The notes under the pieces are model-generated. The model made no database searches. It saw only the letters and a list, made by a program, of their open reading frames with translations, and had not been told where the DNA came from. Below, in pieces: positions 50,947 to 60,066 of a DNA stretch of 64,000 nucleotides; the first letter of the stretch is position 1, and the number at the start of each line of letters is the position of its first letter. Source of the stretch: GCA-003244245 sp050699955 (lineage in GTDB: Bacteria > Actinomycetota > Actinomycetes > Mycobacteriales > Pseudonocardiaceae); contig JBOHGD010000004.1 of assembly GCA_050699955.1 (NCBI GenBank), positions 1-64,000 on the forward strand, written 5' to 3'. A program made the translations under genes and the position numbers.

Positions 50947-51396
50947 TCAGGGCGCACCGGGGAACGGCACGGTGGCCGGGGTGTCTCCGGCGGCCGTGCG
51001 CCAGCGCGCCGCCCGCACCGCGGCATCGGTCAGTGCGTCCAGCGCCGTCCTGCGCAGGCCGGCCTGGGCCGGGCCGCGTTCGATCACCGAGCGCCAGGCG
51101 GCGGCCGCGTCGTTCTCCACGGTGATCGTCAGCCTGAGCGCGGAGGCGGCATCGGTGACCGGTTCGGGGGTGAGGTAACCGGGTTCGGCCTGCACCGGCT
51201 GCGCACCGGCGTCGATCAGGAGCCGTTCGGTGCTGTCGCGGCGGGCCCGGTGCGACGCTGCTGCCTCCGCGAGCCTGCCTGCCCACGTGCCCGCCAAGAA
51301 TGCACTGGCCAGGCCGTAGGCCCACACCGCGGCATGCTCGCTGGCCAGGGCACGTTGCAGGGCGTTCACCGGAACCGGTACCGGGGGCGGGGTCAC
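50947..51396 (-). CDS. DUF4439 ferritin-like domain protein
   Basis: A 149-residue four-helix protein: ALQRALASEHAAVWAYGLAS at the N-terminus matches the DUF4439 ferritin-like pattern (Glu and His of SEHAAVWAYG), and TITVENDAAAAWRSVIERGP gives the third helix. The full set of diiron ligands is not evident, so iron binding is uncertain. M. tuberculosis Rv2844 occupies the same place beside rimP. It overlaps the lipoprotein gene by four bases. Confidence 0.8.
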   Translation of the reverse strand: MTPPPVPVPVNALQRALASEHAAVWAYGLASAFLAGTWAGRLAEAAASHRARRDSTERLLIDAGAQPVQAEPGYLTPEPVTDAASALRLTITVENDAAAAWRSVIERGPAQAGLRRTALDALTDAAVRAARWRTAAGDTPATVPFPGAP

Positions 51397-51893
51397 GGCA
51401 GCATCGCCGCGTGGCTCGCACAGCAGGCCGCGATCGAGGCCAGCAGCGCCGCGCGATACCCGGGCAGCGTGGCGACCAGTCCGGCGGCTTCATCCTGTGC
51501 CGCCCGGACCGCCCGGGCGAGCTCATCCCGGGCGGCGGACCGTTGGGTGGCAGCGGCGACCGGAGCAGGTGGCGGGGCGGGGCCACTGGTCGGGGCCGGG
51601 CTGGGCCGGACGCGGCGCAGTTCGGCGCGCAACGTCGCGGCATGTGCCTGCCGGTCGGCGGCCAGTGCCAGCGCTGCGGTGGCCAGCGCAGGGTGGGCGC
51701 CGGCCACCGCTCGGGCCAGGGCCACGTCAGACTCCGCGCGCTGGGCCGGGCGTTCCAGTGGATCCGGCTGTTCGGGAGCGTCCGACCGCAACGAGGCGCA
51801 GCCAGCCAGCACCGGAGGGCCGGCCACGACCAGCGCGCCCATCGCCATCCCGGCGACTAACACACTGCGGCGGCTGCGGCGAGGTTCGGTCAC
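51393..51893 (-). CDS. Lipoprotein of unknown function
   Basis: The 166-residue precursor from GTG 51893 begins VTEPRRSRRSVLVAGMAMGA, a twin-arginine-like region, then LVVAGPPVLAGCASLRSD with a lipobox Cys near residue 31. The mature part is Ala-rich and helical with a Pro-rich central spacer. It is translated just before the DUF4439 protein (four-base overlap). The pair diverges from rimP. Confidence 0.65.
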   Translation of the reverse strand: MTEPRRSRRSVLVAGMAMGALVVAGPPVLAGCASLRSDAPEQPDPLERPAQRAESDVALARAVAGAHPALATAALALAADRQAHAATLRAELRRVRPSPAPTSGPAPPPAPVAAATQRSAARDELARAVRAAQDEAAGLVATLPGYRAALLASIAACCASHAAMLP

Positions 51894-52020
51894 GTTCGGC
51901 CATCCTGCCATCCGCTCGTCAGCCTACCTGCGGCGCCGTGATCGACTTGGCGCAGAGTGCTCCCACGACGCGATACCCTGGGTGATCCCCATCGGTGCAC
52001 GCGAACAGTCAGGAGACCAC

Positions 52021-52575
52021 GTGACCGCGCAATCCGCGAACCCCGGCTCAGCACTCGAGCCGGTGGTGCGCGACGCGGTGCGGGAGATCGGGTTCGACCT
52101 CGAGGGCCTGGAGCAGGTGCGCGCGGGCAAGCGCAGACTGGTCCGGGTGACCATCGATTCGGACGTAGGCGTCGGATTGGACGACATCACCGCGGCGAGC
52201 CGCGCGGTGGCGGTTGCCCTGGACGAGCGCGACGACCTGCTCGCCGGGCCTTACACGCTCGAGGTCACCTCGCCCGGGGTGGGTCGGCCACTGACCCAGC
52301 CCAGGCACTGGCGGCGAAACCGGTTGCGGCTGGTCCGGGTCACGATCGCGGGCGACGGAGAGCTGGTCGGCCGGGTCGGCGACTGCGACGACGAGGGTGT
52401 CACGTTACTGGTCTCGGGAACGCTGCGCCGAGTGAGCTATGCGAATCTCGACCGCGCGGTGGTGGAGGTGGAGTTCCGCCAGCCGCCGGCCGCCGAACTC
52501 CTCGCGCTCGAAGCAGGGGCCCAGCAGGACGGCTCGGCGCCGGACTCCATTGGGCAGGACTCGGAGGAACGGTGA
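52021..52575 (+). CDS. rimP: Ribosome maturation factor RimP
   Basis: A 184-residue RimP needed for assembly of the 30S subunit. It starts VTAQSANPGSALEPVVRDAV at GTG 52021 after AGGAGA. The N-terminal alpha/beta domain has GFDLEGLEQVRAGKRRLVRV and LEVTSPGVGRPL. The C-terminal SH3-like domain ends near AVVEVEFRQP, and an acidic tail follows. It overlaps nusA by four bases. Confidence 0.92.
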   Translation: MTAQSANPGSALEPVVRDAVREIGFDLEGLEQVRAGKRRLVRVTIDSDVGVGLDDITAASRAVAVALDERDDLLAGPYTLEVTSPGVGRPLTQPRHWRRNRLRLVRVTIAGDGELVGRVGDCDDEGVTLLVSGTLRRVSYANLDRAVVEVEFRQPPAAELLALEAGAQQDGSAPDSIGQDSEER

Positions 52576-53630
52576 ACGTCGACATCGCCGCGCTGCGCGC
52601 CATCGAGCGGGACAAGGAGATCTCCTTCGAGACAGTGCTTGAGGCCATCGAGACGGCGCTGCTCACCGCCTACAAGCACACCGACGGCCATGAGCCGCAC
52701 GCGCGGATCGACATCGACCGCAAGACCGGACTGGTCCGGGTGCTGGCGCATGAGCTCGACGAAGAAGGAAACGTCGCCCGGGAGTGGGATGACACCCCGG
52801 AGGGGTTCGGCCGGATCGCGGCCACCACGGCCCGCCAGGTCATCCTGCAACGGCTGCGCGATGCCGAGCACGAGCGCACCTTCGGGGAGTTCTCGGCCAA
52901 GGAGGGCGAGATCGTCGCGGGTGTGGTGCAGCGGGACGCCCGTGCCAACGCGCGGGGCGTGGTGGTCGTGCAGATCGGCGAGACCGAGGGGGTGATCCCG
53001 CCGGTAGAGCAGGCGCCGGGGGAGACCTACCGGCACGGTGAGCGGATCAAGTGCTACGTAGTCGGAGTGTCTCGTGGCATGCGTGGTCCGCAGATCACCC
53101 TGTCCCGCACGCATCCCAACCTGGTTCGCAGACTGTTCGCGCTCGAGGTTCCGGAGATCGCGGACGGCACCGTGGAGATCCCCGCAGTGGCCAGGGAGGC
53201 CGGGCATCGCTCGAAGATCGCGGTGCGGTCGAACGTCCCTGGAGTCAATGCCAAGGGCGCCTGCATCGGTCCGATGGGCCAGCGGGTCCGCAACGTGATG
53301 AGCGAACTGGGTGGCGAGAAGATCGACATCATCGACCACTCGGAAGATCCCGCCCGGTTCGTGGGCAACGCGCTGTCCCCGGCAAAGGTAGTCTCAGTGC
53401 TGGTGGTCGATGCACGGGCGAAGACCGCTCGGGTGGTCGTCCCCGATTTCCAGCTGTCGCTGGCGATCGGCAAGGAAGGCCAGAACGCCCGGCTGGCGGC
53501 TCGCCTGACCGGATGGAAAATCGACATCCGGAGCGACGCTGAACCGCCCGGTTCGCCGGAGTCCGGTTCCCCGCGCAGCGAGGTACCGGTGACGAATGCC
53601 GGTTCCCCACCGGCTGCTGGCGCGCGCTAG
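52572..53630 (+). CDS. nusA: Transcription termination/antitermination factor NusA
   Basis: A 352-residue NusA of the short actinobacterial form. It has an N-terminal RNAP-binding domain (VNVDIAALRAIERDKEISFE), an S1 domain (EIVAGVVQRDARANARGVVV) and two KH domains with SNVPGVNAKGACIGPMGQRV and SLAIGKEGQNARLAARLTGW. No C-terminal acidic repeats are present. GTG 52572 overlaps rimP. It acts on RNA polymerase at pauses and in rRNA antitermination. Confidence 0.95.
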   Translation: MNVDIAALRAIERDKEISFETVLEAIETALLTAYKHTDGHEPHARIDIDRKTGLVRVLAHELDEEGNVAREWDDTPEGFGRIAATTARQVILQRLRDAEHERTFGEFSAKEGEIVAGVVQRDARANARGVVVVQIGETEGVIPPVEQAPGETYRHGERIKCYVVGVSRGMRGPQITLSRTHPNLVRRLFALEVPEIADGTVEIPAVAREAGHRSKIAVRSNVPGVNAKGACIGPMGQRVRNVMSELGGEKIDIIDHSEDPARFVGNALSPAKVVSVLVVDARAKTARVVVPDFQLSLAIGKEGQNARLAARLTGWKIDIRSDAEPPGSPESGSPRSEVPVTNAGSPPAAGAR

Positions 53631-53637
53631 AATCATT

Positions 53638-53997
53638 GTGGCCCGCTGTCGGGGGACGGTCCACGGATGCCCGGATGAGGTCCGGCGAGGTCGCCATGAG
53701 CGGTCCGCCGAACCGATCCGGACCTGCGTGGGCTGCCGGACTCGGACAGCGGCTACCGGATTGCTGCGCGTGGTGGTGGTGGACGGGGCCCTGGCCCCTG
53801 ACCCACAGCGTCGGCTTCCCGGTCGGGGCGCTTGGTTGCACCCCGATACCGGGTGCCTGCGTCTGGCTGAGCGGCGACGGGCTTTTTCGCGAGCGTTGCG
53901 CATCGCGGGAGTGCTCGACAGCGCCGCGGTGCACACCTTCCTCACGCAACAGGATGGAGATGCCAACCGGTCCTCGGTCCGCCGTGGACACACCTGA
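53638..53997 (+). CDS. ylxR: YlxR (DUF448) family protein
   Basis: A 119-residue basic protein from GTG 53638, seven bases after the nusA stop. PIRTCVGCRTRTAATGLLRV and GRGAWLHPDTGCLRLAERRR are the two conserved YlxR blocks (a surface patch thought to bind RNA or, in some bacteria, to regulate RNase P). The N-terminal 35 residues are not conserved, so the start is uncertain. Its position between nusA and infB is the usual one. Confidence 0.85.
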   Translation: MARCRGTVHGCPDEVRRGRHERSAEPIRTCVGCRTRTAATGLLRVVVVDGALAPDPQRRLPGRGAWLHPDTGCLRLAERRRAFSRALRIAGVLDSAAVHTFLTQQDGDANRSSVRRGHT

Positions 53998-54143
53998 CAC
54001 CCGGAATCGTCCGGGCGCCTGGTCAACGCAGAGAGCAGGTCGATCCGACATGTACCCGCAGCCGTGAAGCATTGACAGCCATGGACATGCGCTAAGACCG
54101 GGGTCGAGCGGGATTGCCGCCGGCTCCATCAGTGAGGAGAGCA

Positions 54144-57100
54144 GTGGCAGGCAAGGCCCGCGTGCACGAGCTCGCGAAGGAGCTCGGTGTCACCAGCAAA
54201 GAGGTTCTCAGTAAGCTCGCCGACTTGGGCGAGTATGTGAAGTCCGCCTCCTCCACGGTGGAGGCGCCGGTTGCACGCAAGCTGCGTGACTCCTTCCCCT
54301 CCGACAAGGGCAAGGGGTCTACCGGCAATGGCGTGCGGACCACCGGGCATGGCCAGCGCGGTGCGTCCGCGCCGCCCCGGCCCACCCCTGGTCCGGCCGG
54401 CCCCAAACCCAGCCCCACGCCGCCACCGGTGCATCGGCCGGAACGGGTTGCCGAGGCGCCTCGTCCAGCGGACGCACCGTTGCCTACGTCCTCGGAGCCT
54501 GTTGTGCAGCGTCCTGCGGTCCCGCAGCGTCCCGCCGTTCCGGATCGTCCGGCGGCTCGCGAACGTCCGGTGGTACCGGATCGTCCTGCGGTGCCGGATC
54601 GTCCGGCGGCTCGCGAACGTCCGGCGGCGCCCGAGCGTCCGGCGGCGCCCGAGCGTCCTGCGGTGCCGGATCGTCCGGCCGTGCCGGATCGTCCCGCTGC
54701 CGAGCACCGCCCGACCTCACGGCCTGACGACGGCGGTGGGTCGACCGTCGGACCCCGCACGCGGTCCCCGAAGCCGGGCCCGCGCTCTCCACGGGTCGGC
54801 AACAACCCCTTCGGTGTCGGCGGGTCTGCGCCGTCGCGGCCGTCGACGCCGAGGCCCGGTGGGTCCGGCGGCTCCACAGGGCCGGGCAGCATGCCACCTC
54901 GTCCTGGGGGCGGCAGCCGTCCGGCGGCTCCTGGTCGCGGTAGCCCGCCCGGTAGTGGTGGTCCGCGGCCGAATCCCGGCATGATGCCCCCTCGTCCCAA
55001 CCCCGGCATGATGCCCACCCGCCCGGGTCGTCCTGGCCCTGGTGGCGGTGGCGGTGGTGGTGGCCGTGGGGGTCCGGGCGGGCCCGGTGGTGGTCGCCCC
55101 GGTGCCGGTGGAGGCCGTGGTGGCCCCGGCGGTGGCGGTGGCGGTGGCGGTGGTTTCCGCGGTGGCGGCGGTGGTACGGGTGGTCCCGGTGGCAGCGCCC
55201 CTGCCGGCGGCGGTTTCAGAGGCGGACCTGGTCGTCCTGGTGGCGGTGGTGGCGGTCGTGGCCGCGGTGGTGCGGCCGGTGCGTTCGGTCGCCCGGGTGG
55301 CCCGGCCCGCAGAGGCCGCAAGTCCAAGCGTCAGAAGCGCCAGGAGTTCGACAACATGCAGGCGCCGTCGGTCGGCGGCATCCGGCTGCCGCGCGGCACC
55401 GGCGAGATCGTCCGGCTGCGCCGCGGCTCCTCGCTCACGGACTTCGCAGAGAAGATCAACGCCAACCCAGCCGCGCTGGTGCAGGCGCTGTTCCACCTCG
55501 GCGAGATGGTCACCGCGACCCAGTCTGTCGCCGATGACGTGCTGGAGCTGCTCGGCCAGGAGATGAACTACAAGATCCAGGTCGTCAGCCCCGAGGACGA
55601 GGATCGCGAGCTGCTGGAGTCCTTCGACCTGTCCTATGGCGAGGACACCGGTGCCGAGGAGGATCTCGCGTCCCGGCCGCCGGTGGTCACCGTCATGGGT
55701 CACGTCGATCATGGTAAGACCCGTCTGCTGGACACCATCCGCAAGACCAACGTCATGGGTGGCGAGGCAGGCGGGATCACCCAGCACATCGGCGCCTACC
55801 AGGTCGCCAGCGAGCTGGACGGCGACGAGAGGCTGATCACCTTCATCGACACCCCGGGCCACGAGGCGTTCACCGCTATGCGTGCCCGCGGTGCGAAGTC
55901 GACCGACATCGCGGTGCTCGTGGTGGCCGCGGACGACGGCGTCATGCCGCAGACGGTGGAGGCGATCAACCACGCTAAGGCGGCCAACGTGCCGGTCGTG
56001 GTCGCGGTGAACAAGATCGACAAGGAAGGCGCGGACCCGACCCGAATCCGCGGTCAGCTCACCGACTACGGGCTGGTGCCCGAGGAGTACAGCGGCGACA
56101 CCATGTTCGTCGACATCTCCGCCAAGCAGGGCACCAACATCGAGGCACTGCTCGAAGCGATCCTGCTCACCGCGGACGCCTCGCTGGACCTGCGGGCCAA
56201 CCCCGGCATGGAGGCGCAGGGGGTGGCGATCGAGGCGCATCTGGACCGCGGTCGCGGGCCGGTGGCCACCGTGCTGGTACAGCGCGGCACGCTGCACGTC
56301 GGTGACTCCGTGGTGGCCGGCGAAGCGTACGGCCGGGTGCGCAGGATGGTCGACGAGCACGGTGACGACGTCACCGAGGCGTTGCCTTCGCGGCCGGTGC
56401 AGGTCATCGGGTTCACCTCGGTGCCCGGCGCGGGCGACAACTTCCTGGTCGTCGACGAGGACCGGATCGCCCGGCAGATCGCCGACCGCAGGCGGACCAG
56501 GGAACGCAACGCCGAACTGGCCTCGCGTCGCCGCCGGGTCAGTCTGGAGGACCTGGACCGGGCGCTCAAGGAGACCAGCCAGCTCAACCTGATCCTCAAG
56601 GGCGACAACTCCGGCACCGTGGAGGCGCTGGAGGACGCGCTACTGAAGATCGACGTCGGCGAGGAGGTCGAGCTGCGGGTCATCCACCGTGGTGTCGGCG
56701 GCATCACCGAAGGCGACATCAACCTCGCCATCGCGGACAACACCATCGTGCTCGGGTTCAACGTCCGGGCGGACGGGAAGGCCACGGCGCTGGCCAATCG
56801 CGAAGGTGTCGACATCCGGTACTACTCGGTGATCTACCAGGCGATCGACGAGATCGAGCAGGCCCTCAAGGGCATGCTCAAGCCGGAGTACGAGGAAGTG
56901 GCCCTCGGCCGCGCCGAGGTCCGGGAGGTGTTCCGGTCCTCCAAGGTCGGCACCATCGCTGGGTGCCTGGTGAGCACAGGGGAGATCCGGCGCAACGCCA
57001 AGGCCCGGTTGCTCCGGGACAACGTGGTCGTCCGGGAAGACCTCACGGTGTCCTCGCTGCGCCGGTTCAAGGACGACGCCACGTCGGTCCGTGAAGGGTT

Positions 57101-57191
57101 CGAATGCGGTCTCACGATCTCCTCCGTCAACGACCTCCGGGTCGGCGATGAAATCGAGACCTACGAGATGCGCGAGAAGCCCCGCACCTGA
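54144..57191 (+). CDS. infB: Translation initiation factor IF-2
   Basis: A 1015-residue IF-2 from GTG 54144 (after GAGGAG). An N-terminal helix domain (AGKARVHELAKELGVTSKEV) is followed by a long low-complexity stretch: Arg-Pro-Ala/Val-Pro repeats at about 125-200 and then a Gly-rich segment at about 290-390. The GTPase core has GHVDHGKTRLLDTIRKTN (G1), DTPGHEAF (G3) and NKID (G4). C-terminal domains C1 and C2 end KPEYEEVALGRAEVREVF ... . IF-2 places fMet-tRNA on the 30S subunit with GTP. Actinomycete IF-2 proteins are often about 1000 residues because of this N-terminal region. Confidence 0.95.
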   Translation: MAGKARVHELAKELGVTSKEVLSKLADLGEYVKSASSTVEAPVARKLRDSFPSDKGKGSTGNGVRTTGHGQRGASAPPRPTPGPAGPKPSPTPPPVHRPERVAEAPRPADAPLPTSSEPVVQRPAVPQRPAVPDRPAARERPVVPDRPAVPDRPAARERPAAPERPAAPERPAVPDRPAVPDRPAAEHRPTSRPDDGGGSTVGPRTRSPKPGPRSPRVGNNPFGVGGSAPSRPSTPRPGGSGGSTGPGSMPPRPGGGSRPAAPGRGSPPGSGGPRPNPGMMPPRPNPGMMPTRPGRPGPGGGGGGGGRGGPGGPGGGRPGAGGGRGGPGGGGGGGGGFRGGGGGTGGPGGSAPAGGGFRGGPGRPGGGGGGRGRGGAAGAFGRPGGPARRGRKSKRQKRQEFDNMQAPSVGGIRLPRGTGEIVRLRRGSSLTDFAEKINANPAALVQALFHLGEMVTATQSVADDVLELLGQEMNYKIQVVSPEDEDRELLESFDLSYGEDTGAEEDLASRPPVVTVMGHVDHGKTRLLDTIRKTNVMGGEAGGITQHIGAYQVASELDGDERLITFIDTPGHEAFTAMRARGAKSTDIAVLVVAADDGVMPQTVEAINHAKAANVPVVVAVNKIDKEGADPTRIRGQLTDYGLVPEEYSGDTMFVDISAKQGTNIEALLEAILLTADASLDLRANPGMEAQGVAIEAHLDRGRGPVATVLVQRGTLHVGDSVVAGEAYGRVRRMVDEHGDDVTEALPSRPVQVIGFTSVPGAGDNFLVVDEDRIARQIADRRRTRERNAELASRRRRVSLEDLDRALKETSQLNLILKGDNSGTVEALEDALLKIDVGEEVELRVIHRGVGGITEGDINLAIADNTIVLGFNVRADGKATALANREGVDIRYYSVIYQAIDEIEQALKGMLKPEYEEVALGRAEVREVFRSSKVGTIAGCLVSTGEIRRNAKARLLRDNVVVREDLTVSSLRRFKDDATSVREGFECGLTISSVNDLRVGDEIETYEMREKPRT

Positions 57192-57196
57192 CCATC

Positions 57197-57261
57197 CCCG
57201 GGGTTGGTAGCTCTTCACGACCTGCCAACCCCGGGATCGGTGGTCTTGACGAGCTACCAAC
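57197..57261 (+). promoter_or_regulatory. Two mutually exclusive hairpins between infB and the DUF503 gene
   Basis: CCCGGGGTTGG (57197-57207) can pair with CCAACCCCGGG (57225-57235). GTTGGTAGCTC (57203-57213) can instead pair with GAGCTACCAAC (57251-57261). Both sets of arms are perfect over 11 bases and share 57203-57207, so only one forms at a time. This could be a terminator/antiterminator pair, or two nested terminators; no U-tract is seen. Confidence 0.55.
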
Positions 57262-57278
57262 TCCCCCGGTGGTGAGCG

Positions 57279-57584
57279 TTGTACGTCGGCGCCCTGGAAC
57301 TCGACGTCGTGTTCGGTGACGTGCGCTCGTTGAAGCAGAAGCGCTCCCTGCTTCGGCCCGTGGTTGCTGAGCTGCGGCGGCGCTATGACGTCGCGGCGAC
57401 TGAGGCCGGGCACGCCGACCTGCATCGAAGGGCCCTGATCGGGGTGGCTGCGGTCGCGGGTGAGGCCGGACACGTACGGGACGTGCTGCAGGCCTGTGAG
57501 CGGCTGGTGGCCTCCCGCCCTGAGCTGGAGCTGCTGGCCGCGCGGCACCGGATGCTGGGGCCTGACGACGAAGCTGACGACTAG
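57279..57584 (+). CDS. DUF503 family protein
   Basis: A 101-residue protein starting at TTG 57279 (MYVGALELDVVFGDVRSLKQ after GGTGAG). DVRSLKQKRSLLRPVVAELR followed by RYDVAATEAGHADLH is the DUF503/YlxP pattern, always near infB-rbfA; the function is unknown, possibly linked to ribosome assembly. TTG is the only start that keeps the conserved beginning. Confidence 0.85.
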   Translation: MYVGALELDVVFGDVRSLKQKRSLLRPVVAELRRRYDVAATEAGHADLHRRALIGVAAVAGEAGHVRDVLQACERLVASRPELELLAARHRMLGPDDEADD

Positions 57585-57632
57585 CGTGGACAGCGCAAGG
57601 CCACGCTCGAACAGACGAGGAGACTGCAGCCG

Positions 57633-58085
57633 ATGGCCGACCCCGCACGGGCCCGCCGGCTCGCCAAACGGATCACCCAGATCGTCGCGTCAGGCCTCGA
57701 GCATGAGGTGAAGGATCCTCGGCTGGCGATGGTGACCATCACCGCCACGAAGGTCACCCCCGATCTTCGAGACGCGACCGTCTACTACACGGTGCTCGGC
57801 GAGACCATCGACGCCCCACCTGATTCCGCCGGTGCGGCCGCCGCGCTGGCCAGCGCCACTGGTGTGCTGCGCTCCCTGGTGGGCCGAGGCACCGGGGTCC
57901 GCTTCACACCCACTCTGACCTTCCTGCCGGACAGCGTTCCTGATGACGCGCGGCGGATCAACGAGCTGCTGGCCCAGGCGCACGATGCCGACGCCGAGGT
58001 CGCGCGCATCGCGGCGGGTGCTTCCCCCGCAGGCGAGCCCGACCCGTACCGTCCGCCCCGTGATCCCGCCGCGGACGAGGACTGA
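57633..58085 (+). CDS. rbfA: Ribosome-binding factor A
   Basis: A 150-residue RbfA with the KH-like fold: MADPARARRLAKRITQIVAS, ASGLEHEVKDPRLAMVTITA and LTFLPDSVPDDARRINELLA. It helps the late steps of 30S assembly and cold adaptation. A C-terminal Pro/Asp-rich tail (EPDPYRPPRDPAADED) is typical of actinobacteria. ATG 57633 follows GAGGAGAC. Confidence 0.93.
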   Translation: MADPARARRLAKRITQIVASGLEHEVKDPRLAMVTITATKVTPDLRDATVYYTVLGETIDAPPDSAGAAAALASATGVLRSLVGRGTGVRFTPTLTFLPDSVPDDARRINELLAQAHDADAEVARIAAGASPAGEPDPYRPPRDPAADED

Positions 58086-58091
58086 CCGTCG

Positions 58092-59093
58092 GTGCTGCCT
58101 CTGGGAGTTCCCGCCGCTGTGCACCCGGACCTGAGCATGGCCGCCGAGCTCGTCGGCAGCGCCAGGGACGTGACGCTGGTCGCCCACGTGCAACCGGATG
58201 CCGATGCGCTGGGTAGCGCACTGGCCCTCGGCCTGGCCCTGCGTCGGCGGGGCACCACGGTGCGGGTGACGTTCGGCGAGCCGGCGGACGCGCCGGAGTC
58301 GCTGCGGGAGCTGGACGTCGCCGGCCTCATCGTGGGGCCTGACGAGGTGCCGTCGGCACCGGAGCTGCTGGTTGCGCTGGATACCGGGAGCCGGGCTCGG
58401 CTCGGCTGCCTGTCGGATCGGGTGGATACCTCCGGTGCCGTTCTGGTGGTCGATCACCACGTGACGAACGAGCGGTTCGGGACGCACCATCTGGTCGATG
58501 CCCGCGCCGAGGCGACGGCGGTACTGGTGCTGCGCCTGATCGATGCGCTCGGGGTGCGACTCGACCAGCCGATGGCCCGCTGTATCTACGCCGGGCTGGT
58601 GACCGATACCAGCTGTTTCCGCCGCGCCGACGCCGGTACGCACGCCATCGCGGCTCGGCTGTTGACCGCGGGCGTCGATCCCAGCGCCACCACCAGGGCG
58701 CTGCTGGACACCCACCCCTTCGGCTGGCTGAGCATGCTCGGCGCCGTGCTGGGACGTGCCCGACTGGAGCCGGCGGCCGCACAGGGCAGGGGACTGGTGC
58801 ACACCACGGTGCTGCTGAGCGACGCGGCGGGGATGCGAAGCGAGGAGATCGAGAGTGTGGTGGATCTCGTGCGGACCACGGCGGAGGCCGAGGTCGCCGC
58901 GGTGCTCAAGGAGATCGCTGCGGATCGCTGGTCGGTGTCGCTGCGGGCCAAACAGAGCGTCGACGTCGCCGCTGCCGCAGCCGAGCTCGGCGGGGGTGGG
59001 CACCGCCTCGCCGCCGGATGCACCGTCGATGGCACGCGCGAGAACCTGCTCGACGCCCTGCGCGCCGCCCTGCATCGCGCACCGGCTATCTGA
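58092..59093 (+). CDS. nrnA: DHH-family oligoribonuclease / pAp phosphatase
   Basis: A 333-residue NrnA-like protein (M. tuberculosis Rv2837c type). The N-terminal DHH domain has HVQPDADALGSALALGLALR, VALDTGSRARLG and VLVVDHHVTNERFG. The C-terminal DHHA1 domain has GGGGHRLAAGCTVDGTREN. Members cleave short RNA, pAp and in mycobacteria cyclic-di-AMP products. GTG 58092 starts six bases after the rbfA stop. Confidence 0.9.
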   Translation: MLPLGVPAAVHPDLSMAAELVGSARDVTLVAHVQPDADALGSALALGLALRRRGTTVRVTFGEPADAPESLRELDVAGLIVGPDEVPSAPELLVALDTGSRARLGCLSDRVDTSGAVLVVDHHVTNERFGTHHLVDARAEATAVLVLRLIDALGVRLDQPMARCIYAGLVTDTSCFRRADAGTHAIAARLLTAGVDPSATTRALLDTHPFGWLSMLGAVLGRARLEPAAAQGRGLVHTTVLLSDAAGMRSEEIESVVDLVRTTAEAEVAAVLKEIAADRWSVSLRAKQSVDVAAAAAELGGGGHRLAAGCTVDGTRENLLDALRAALHRAPAI

Positions 59094-59096
59094 CCA

Positions 59097-60056
59097 GTGC
59101 ACCCGGTGAACCAGGCAGGATCGGGCGCCACGAGTGCTCCGGACGTGCCCGCAGGCCTGGTGGTCGTGGACAAGCCGGCCGGGATGACGTCGCATGACGT
59201 GGTCTCGCGGCTGCGCACGCTGCTGCACACCAGGCGGATCGGGCACGCAGGGACGCTGGACCCGATGGCGACGGGGGTGCTCGTCTGCGGGATAGCGCGG
59301 GCGACGAAGCTGCTCGGACATCTGCCGCTGGAACCCAAGATCTACCGGGGCACCGTGCGCCTCGGTGAATCCACCAGCACCGACGATGCGCAAGGTGAGC
59401 GCACCGGCGGCGCCGATGCGGGCGACGTGCGCGAGCAGCTGATCCTGGCCGGCATCGAGGACCTCACCGGGGACATCGAGCAGGTGCCCAGCACGGTGAG
59501 CGCGGTCAAGGTCGGTGGCAAACGGGCCTACACGCTGGCGCGGGCCGGTGAACCGGTGCGGCTGGCGGCCCGGCCGGTGACGGTGTCCAGGTTCGAGCTC
59601 CTCGCGGTGCGCAGGATCGAGCGAACCCCGGACGATCGGGTGATCGACCTGGACGTGTTGGTGGAATGCAGTGGCGGTACCTATGTCCGGGCCCTGGCCA
59701 GGGACCTCGGCGCCGCGCTCGGGGTGGGGGGCCATCTCACCGCATTGCGTCGCACCGACGTGGGGCCTTTCGGCCTGCCCGCTGCGAGCACTCTCGACGA
59801 GCTCACACAGCGGCCGGCCCTGTCGACGGATCTGGATCAGGCGGTAGCCGCCGCGTTCCCGCACCGGGGGGTGGATGCCGCGCAGGCCCGGGTGCTCGCG
59901 AACGGCGGGTGGTTGCCCGCGGCCGGCCTGTCCGGCACGTCGGTCGCCTTCGATCCGGATGGGCGCGCGATCGCCCTGCTCACCGAGATCGGTCCGGCGG
60001 CCCGCCCGGTGCTGGTGTTGCGCCCGGCACCGGAACCCACTCATAGCCAGCCGTAG
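59097..60056 (+). CDS. truB: tRNA pseudouridine(55) synthase
   Basis: A 319-residue TruB. DKPAGMTSHDVVSRLRTLLH begins the catalytic domain, GHAGTLDPMATGVLVCGIAR contains the nucleophile Asp, and ALTRADVGPF is represented here by LRRTDVGPFGLPAAS. A C-terminal PUA-like region follows. It makes pseudouridine 55 in the T-loop of tRNAs. GTG 59097 is three bases after the nrnA stop. Confidence 0.93.
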   Translation: MHPVNQAGSGATSAPDVPAGLVVVDKPAGMTSHDVVSRLRTLLHTRRIGHAGTLDPMATGVLVCGIARATKLLGHLPLEPKIYRGTVRLGESTSTDDAQGERTGGADAGDVREQLILAGIEDLTGDIEQVPSTVSAVKVGGKRAYTLARAGEPVRLAARPVTVSRFELLAVRRIERTPDDRVIDLDVLVECSGGTYVRALARDLGAALGVGGHLTALRRTDVGPFGLPAASTLDELTQRPALSTDLDQAVAAAFPHRGVDAAQARVLANGGWLPAAGLSGTSVAFDPDGRAIALLTEIGPAARPVLVLRPAPEPTHSQP

Positions 60057-60066
60057 GCTGCGGCGC

